DNA of 64,000 bases from Palaemon carinicauda (lineage: Eukaryota; Arthropoda; Malacostraca; Decapoda; Palaemonidae). Positions 57,591 to 64,000 of the stretch are shown here, piece after piece. A model generated the notes under the pieces. That model ran no database searches. It saw only the letters and a list, made by a program, of their open reading frames with translations, and had not been told where the DNA came from. Made by a program: the position numbers and the translations under genes. The stretch lies in assembly GCF_036898095.1 (NCBI RefSeq), contig NC_090768.1, positions 42,340,478 through 42,404,477 of the forward strand. The letters are read 5' to 3'. Positions within the stretch are counted from its first letter, which is position 1. Each line of letters starts with the position of its first letter.

Positions 57591-60500
57591 AATACTGTAA
57601 ATGGCTAAAATCCTAATTGAATATTGTTCTTAAATTTTTACTATTACAAAATATTTGGAATTATACAGTAAATATAAATTTGACATCATGTCCAAAATCT
57701 ACAAACTATAAAATATCCCATAGTGCATCCACAGAACAGTAACGTCTAGAGAAAATACCCTGTAAAATATTTGGAAAAAAATAGATATTCATGAATATTC
57801 ATTTGTCACAATGTTTCCTGATTTATCATACATTTTTTTTAGTTTTCTTTTGTACTAAACTGTTTTACTCCTCAAGTACACTGCTCTGGTATGCCATATT
57901 TTCAAAAGGGTATTCCAGTATTTCTGTGTCATATAACCTTGTTCTAAAATGTAGGCAGAAACATACTTCCTTGGACATGTTTTTACTAATAAATAATTTC
58001 TGTTTCTGTTCATATTCTGTTCTTTTCGTTACTATTTCATTAGTTATTCATATTCACTTTTTTCCCTTTTCTATTTAATCCTTAACTTTACTGTTCTTAT
58101 ATAGTTTCCTTTAAAATGTAAAAAGGTACAGTATACTATAATCATGTCAATTCATTGTTTTTCTGATTTACAAGGATCTTTTTATCATTTTAATTTATAT
58201 TTAGTAAAAAAATCTTTTTTACAGTGTACTGTATTCAAAATTATTTTTCATACCCAATGTCAAATGAGCAACCCAGCTCTCCCTACTCTCTTTATCTGAA
58301 GTCAAATGAAACCCCTCCCTTCCCCACTATGAAAGTTATCCTAGGTATATTTTTGATAGGTAGGAGAATAGAGATAAACTTTTGGTCAAAATACTGTAAA
58401 AAAAAAAAAAAATGAGAATAAATCATAGTCTGATGATATCAGACAATCAATTTTTAATAATGTACATTTATAGAAACTTTTCTACCATCCACAGTATTTG
58501 AGGGGTCACCTATTATTTGTGGATATCATCGTTCGTGAGGTGGGGGGTCGATCTGAAAATAATACTTCAAGATATGGTGGATGTTTTCATAATTCTCCTG
58601 TATATTTAAGATTTGTATGTCAAAAGAACAATCATTCTAAGGTTTTCAAATATGAACCAACACCTCAGATCCACTAACAAATGACTCCCCTATCACTAAA
58701 TAAGCTTCATAAGTAGTAAATACAGTTTCTCTAAGAGAAACACACGTGCCCTCCAAGGAACATGTTGACAATGCAATATACTAAAGGGGAGACAGGAACA
58801 TTTCCATGCCAATGTAGGGTGTGCAAAGTAAAATTCTGTATTTTCTATGACTTAAGGCACTCTTGGCCAGGTTAAGTAGAGAGGCCCAACAGGTCAGAAA
58901 AGGGCCCAGTGAACTATGTTAGATTAGAATGTATCCATTATCTTATTACTTCAGGTATACTGTGTTAAGTAAAGTTAGGAAAGGGTAAAATCATAGATCT
59001 ACAACATTATTATTCATTAGAAAATGTTGTCTACCCAGAACTATAATAAAACCTAGGAAAGTGGGGTGGCGAAGACCCCCAGGTCAAGTAAGGTACATTA
59101 TCCTGAGAAGATTTCCACAGACCAGAAGTCGCAAAATTAACGACGCATGTAACGTAAGGAAACTCAGGCAATGCATGCAGAAGCACCGAGACTTCACCTG
59201 AGAAAAAAGTTCCCACTGCAATGTAAACAAACTCGACTAATGATTTTATTCATACAATATCTATCGTATGCATATAATACTGTGATTGTTTGTGCAATGT
59301 AAAATAATACAATAATTTGCAAATAAGCAAAATATTTCCAATTTTTAATTTTCTTCCTACAAGATTTCCCAGAGTTATTTCAACATCGGTTATACTTAAG
59401 GATGTTGCTCTTGCAACCTTTAGTATGAAGCAACTCAGGCTTTTAACATTGCATGCTAGGTTGGGTTAGACTGGACCACAAACTTGAGAATGTCTCAGAG
59501 CCTTTGCATATCAGCGGACAGTTCCTCCCGTGTTGATTTAGTATCAACTAACCTAAATTCCCCCCCCCCCCCCTAACCTAACCTACAAGCCGTGTCCTAA
59601 CCTACTTACCTAACAGTTGGGGCTAACGAACCCCCTAACACTGCCGTATTCTAAGTTAGCCGTAATCAAACATACAGGTGGCCGCTATTATACATACAGC
59701 CCCCATATTTGCCATGTCTGACTTGTTTTAAAACCTGTTTTAGAGTTTACCCTTAACAAATACCCCGGTTTCCAACTTAGATCCCTAAACTCTTATCTAT
59801 AAAAGGATATAGGTTTTTCATACTAACAATGGTAAGAAATGCATTAAAATGGTGATATTAAGATAAAGTGTAAACTATTCTTAAATTCTACTACAAAGAT
59901 TAAGACATCGAAATATGACGGTAACCAGCTAGGTCAAGGTTGACGTTATCAACCTTCAGTTATCCATTCTACTATATCACAACTAAACGGGCTACTTAGT
60001 TCACCATATTTAGTGAACATTAATGATAAACATCGTGTATAAAAGGAACCTACCAAAATATTAATCAGACTACAGATAGAACTCCATACAAGATAGTTCT
60101 GCAACATAACAAAGAACAGGAGACTTTGACGGCGAACTTGACAAGTAAATGTAAATGTTATGTTATGATTCCATAACCGATCATCGATTCTTTTTCCTAA
60201 ATAGACAATGTAAAACACTTTTGATTTTTCGTGCGCCATTTGTGTTTCTTGTGATTTTTTTCTAAATTAGCAAAATCTTTGTCAGTTATATATAGATCAG
60301 TTACAAATTAATTAGTACAGTTTTCCTGTAACTCTTCAGTTCCTAAATTTCGATATTTGACTTGTTACTAATGTCAAAATCCGGTTATTTTTGTTTAATG
60401 TACCTATTATCTGGAATGATTATCATTCGTTCAAACTTTAAATCCATTGCCACAGACAATATATTTAAATATGAATACACTCCACAATATGTTTATTGAA

Positions 60501-61800
60501 AGTGCAGATTGTGTAGGATTCATTTGCATTGAAGGCCTGTTCATCCCCCAAGACCTATCATCCGTACGTAGGGAAAGGAGTGCAGTCGACCCTGGAGAAA
60601 CTATCGATATTTTTCATATGGTAAAATCAGCAAACGAGCAAAGAAAAAATTGTACTGAGTAATGAAATCATTTAAGTCATCTGGTCTTAGTAAATCATTG
60701 TTATCGTCACCCATAGAACAACTTATTCATTGAAAAATCATCCCCAAAAAAAACTAGATAAAGGAAAATGTGAAAGTTTCGATACTTTCAAATAGATTAG
60801 ACTTCTCTTCAAAACCAGTTATTGATTAAAAGAATAGGTTAGTCAGGAGAATTATATGTGTTCTGCAGTTGATAATTTAAAGGGGAGCGCCTGATAGACA
60901 CAATAAAGGCAAGTAAAGCGAACAGCAACAAAAAATTATAGCGATGACACTAGGCTACAAAATTTGACAGACAAAATGACATTTACCTATCAAGATCTGT
61001 GGAATAAAAAGTCGTCATATATAAATACAGAACTGTAGCTAAAATGAGAATCTGTCACGAACAAATAATTTTCAATTACCCCTAATTAAAGTACAAAACA
61101 AATCAAATTTTATAAACGAACAAGTGAAATCTAGCATTGGTGCCCTGGTTCAGTTTCAGCTATACAAAAAATATAACAGCCAACGATAGTAATGAGGAAA
61201 TATTTGGCACCTATGCATTATATTTCACATAGGGTTGACAGCGAATATGAAGAATACGCATTTTCTCTAAATTACAATTTGATAATAAAATAAGAATTTA
61301 ATTTTATCATATATTAGATGTTATAATGTATATACAAAAATGTAAAATATAATTTGTTAAGGAAATATTTCTTTATAAAAGGAAAAAAATGTATGTTAAG
61401 AAAATGTAATTGTATATTCATAATAAAAGATAAAAAAAAGATAAATCCTTGACATGGTTATTGAATCAATGACCAATACTACAGCGATGAATTTGGTATT
61501 GACCTCATAATATCCCCTGAGTCTGTCGGCCACGAAATGGCACTGTAGTGATTGTACTGACAGTAAGACCAAGAGAGTAGCTTACAACAGACAGGCTGGA
61601 GCCTATTCAAGCAACGGGGCAAAAACAAAAATTTCCGCAGGAAATGGAGAAAAAGATGTTTCTTATGACTCGTTTCCTGGCACTCTGGTCACGTTATTTT
61701 TTTTTTCTTTTTTGTGGATGTTAAAGCCTTACCCTTTCTTCTGGCCTAAATAAAAAACTAAAAACTTTTTGCAACCGGAATATAAATTAACGTAATTGTA
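57591..61800. other. AT-rich intergenic DNA, no supported gene
   Basis: Frames are short and unsupported (for example 57791-58078 and 60447-60662). A run of C at about 59561-59573 and a poly-A tract at about 58398-58412 are present. I see no splice-bounded exon or family motif. Confidence 0.4.
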
Positions 61801-61810
61801 ATTCGATGCT

Positions 61811-61813
<3 letters not shown>

Positions 61814-61852
<39 letters not shown>

Positions 61853-61872
61853 GTGATGATGATGATGATGAT
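61814..61872. repeat. (AAT)n then (ATG)n microsatellite
   Basis: About 36 bp of (AAT)n is followed by about 20 bp of (GAT)n. Confidence 0.9.
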
Positions 61873-61947
61873 AACTGTAATATCTTGGAAGATCGCCTTT
61901 AATCCATGTTTAATAGAACAGCATTTGGACTAACCCAGCATGATACG

Positions 61948-61950
<3 letters not shown>

Positions 61951-62038
<88 letters not shown>

Positions 62039-62042
62039 ATAT
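61951..62042. repeat. (AT)n microsatellite
   Basis: About 75 bp of pure TA repeat followed by interrupted TA. The minus-strand frame across it is an artefact. Confidence 0.95.
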
Positions 62043-62239
62043 TATCTTGTACAATAAATAGAATAATATAATGACTTGTGTAATATTCGCTTGCTGGAGG
62101 AATTTATGTGTTATATATTCGATGGGAGTAGACCTGTTAGCGAAAGAGGAGTAATTAGAAACAATGAAAATATTTACAAAAGAAATCTTTAGTGAGCTAT
62201 TAGAATCATAGCAGTTGATTAATAACGTTGACTGTATAA

Positions 62240-62577
62240 CAGCTTTAACTACAGATGGCTTCAAACTGTTGGAACCTAGATTTATGTCTACTTTAGGCTC
62301 CAGAGCCTTTAAATATGCGGCCCCGTGACTATATAATAAGCTCCCACGAAACATTCGAATGATTGAAGACATTAAGGCTTTCAAGAGGAAACTGAAGACT
62401 TTCTTATTTCACCAATCATGCAACAATGATGATTTAACAGTAAATGAACAATACGCGATATAAAACGTTGAATACTCTGAACGAACATGGTAAAATGATA
62501 GTGGAGGTCCTGTAGAGAGTGGGGTTTCCCTGCTGTGTGGGACCGGAAAAGCAGCCATCAAAGTAAAGTAAGTAAGT
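62240..62577 (+). pseudogene. LINE ORF2 C-terminal end with (AAGT)n tail
   Basis: Plus-strand translation gives TTDGFKLLE, then LGSRAFKYAAP, one stop, LYNKLPRNIRM and FKRKLKTFLF. This arrangement (AFxxAAPxLWNxLPxxIR then FKxxLKTxLF) is the conserved C-terminus of many non-LTR reverse transcriptases. The 3' untranslated part ends in AAAGTAAAGTAAGTAAGTAG, a tail-like simple repeat. The catalytic part is absent because of 5' truncation, the common fate of LINE copies. Confidence 0.75.
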
Positions 62578-62630
62578 AGGCATACGACTGACCTAGTTTT
62601 AAGCGAGGGAATAGATAATGATATTAATTG

Positions 62631-62830
62631 TCAAATTATCATTGCCGAAGCACTCAGAAAACAAGAGTCTTCATTATTTCGGGTGCCTAGCAAGAACTGG
62701 ATATATAATCTTGGGACTGCATATTTAAAAGCTGTACATCCAATTGCTTCCAATAATTTAAAACCATCTGTAACTATTCTCGTGTCGACACGATTCGTTG
62801 AATGCACGGTGTGTAGCAATTATCTTAGAT
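62631..62830 (-). pseudogene. LINE ORF2 C-terminal fragment, opposite strand
   Basis: Minus-strand translation gives TDGFKLLE, then AFKYAVPRLY, the same block as at 62260-62330 but on the other strand. It breaks off before the LPxxIR motif. It is a second truncated copy of the same LINE family about 60 bp from the end of the first, in tail-to-tail arrangement. Confidence 0.65.
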
Positions 62831-64000
62831 ATTTTGGACATCGGGTTCTGATAACTTTATGGGCCATCACACATATCCCTTTAAACTCTATTCTAGCTTT
62901 AATAGGCAACCAAAAGTAGGCCCACAAACAAAGGATGTAAGATGAAACCAAACAATAGATTTGTCCCAGCCAGATTTATGCTGAAATTATATATTTTAGA
63001 AGTAAAGCATAAATTAAGCTTTGCAATATAGTCATATGATAGAAATTATGTTATCTAAATTGAAATGAAAGTTATTGATGACTGAACTATAAAAATCAAG
63101 ATACTAAATTTAACATCCATCAGGAAAATGGTTTCTAAAAGTTAATCTCTAAATACCACTTGCGTAAATATCCAGAAATCTCAATAAAGATGATCCTGCC
63201 ATCCTCACTATACGAGCCTCTGAGAGATATCGATTTCGAAGATCCCAGCAATGAAAGACTCACTCACAAAATGTCTTGTAGAAGGGGAAACCCAACTACC
63301 ATCACGAAACTGTTGATAGCCACCAACGACCGAATATCTACTGTACTCTAAGTATGCTTTACGCATCGCTGACATAATGCTGTTTCTTATATTTTGGGCA
63401 TGTGTCTATAGGCCTACAGTATTCCATTACCTCTTTCACTTTATACAGATCTGCATGGTCTCACTTCTGCTGGTGTAGTTACAGACTGAGAGGACAAAGT
63501 TGTCCTACATGACAGAGAATTCAGCGGCCTCTATAGTTTTGCTGGTCTATTTTTTTTTATTTCTCTATATTTTATGATTAGTTATGAACAATTCATAGCT
63601 AATAGATTATCTAAATTAGTCTTCCGTTACCTACAAAACGTTACTGGCATCATAACATTACTAAATCAAGCTTCTTTTGGTGTCTATTTTATTTTTAAAA
63701 ATAATTAGATTCCAAATTTTCCTGTAATTTTAGAGGAAGAAAGGATCCTACCTTCGCAATGAATCTTTCAACTGTAAACTCCGCATAAATCTATAAAACT
63801 CGATTTATAGCCATAAGTAAGAACTGAATTAGCATATTTTCATTATACAGTCTGCCACTTAAGAAAATGAACTCTCCTCCTATTTAGCCAAATTCCTCGT
63901 AAGCCTACCGTCACCGAAGTACTTACAAAAATTAGATTTCTGCTGGTGACTTTGATCTATAACATGTGGTATAGTACATTAGAATGCATATTAACCCAGG
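62831..64000. other. Right-edge spacer, no supported gene
   Basis: Short frames only (63160-63351). No motif or splice-bounded exon recognised. Confidence 0.4.

Noticed and set aside
58470..58560. Possible transposon end (GAGGGGTCACCTATTATTTG)
   Set aside because: No inverted partner or target duplication could be found nearby.
60447..60662. 71-codon plus-strand frame
   Set aside because: No family motif, no splice or promoter support, and a length expected by chance.
62631..62919. Plus-strand frame at 62683-62919 as a possible gene
   Set aside because: The opposite strand carries the recognisable LINE C-terminal block.

Overview
The window is nuclear DNA from an arthropod, most likely a decapod crustacean (shrimp, prawn or crayfish type). 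This is an inference from a ZAD-type zinc-finger gene (a class expanded in arthropods), introns with GT..AG ends, long AT microsatellites, and very heavy loading with DIRS-type tyrosine-recombinase retrotransposons, which are known to be abundant in Decapoda. There is no bacterial-style gene organisation, and most of the 64 kb is mobile-element sequence.

Host genes. Four can be supported. (1) 10847-12424 (-): first coding exon of an acidic, Ser/Glu-rich protein that I do not recognise. (2) 12815-20785 (+): a complete four-exon TM2D2 gene, head-to-head with gene 1 across about 390 bp. (3) 20934-22205 (+): an intronless RBM41 homologue starting 148 bp after the TM2D2 stop. (4) 29231-32826 (-): a ZAD/AT-hook/C2H2 zinc-finger gene split into two overlapping reading frames that a single base in a T9 run would join.

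Mobile DNA. Three DIRS-like families are visible; I call them DIRS-I, -II and -III. DIRS-I has two nearly full-length minus-strand copies, A (33253-39806) and B (42932-50689). Each has inverted terminal repeats, an internal complementary region (ICR), and broken gag, reverse transcriptase/RNase H and tyrosine recombinase genes. DIRS-II includes element C (50705-57590), a fragment at 5860-8017, an end fragment at 1-439 and two left-end units at 42411-42931. DIRS-III fragments lie at 1101-5075, 14318-15650 (inside TM2D2 intron 1), 17712-18292, 20275-20440, 25290-27825 and 40525-41440. Other elements are a hAT MITE with an exact 8-bp target duplication (1989-2580), two TTAA-type piggyBac-like MITEs, a 1.28-kb foldback element, several LINE fragments and one SINE/LINE tail.

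The most striking structure is at 42411-57590. It looks like a chain of insertions in which each element landed in the ICR of the one before: a DIRS-II unit, a second DIRS-II unit, DIRS-I copy B, then the foldback element. The DIRS-I ICR also reads as a 60-nt GTAAGT..TTAG mini-intron on the plus strand. Regions 22270-25285, 27830-29225 and 57600-62200 contain nothing I can identify as a gene.
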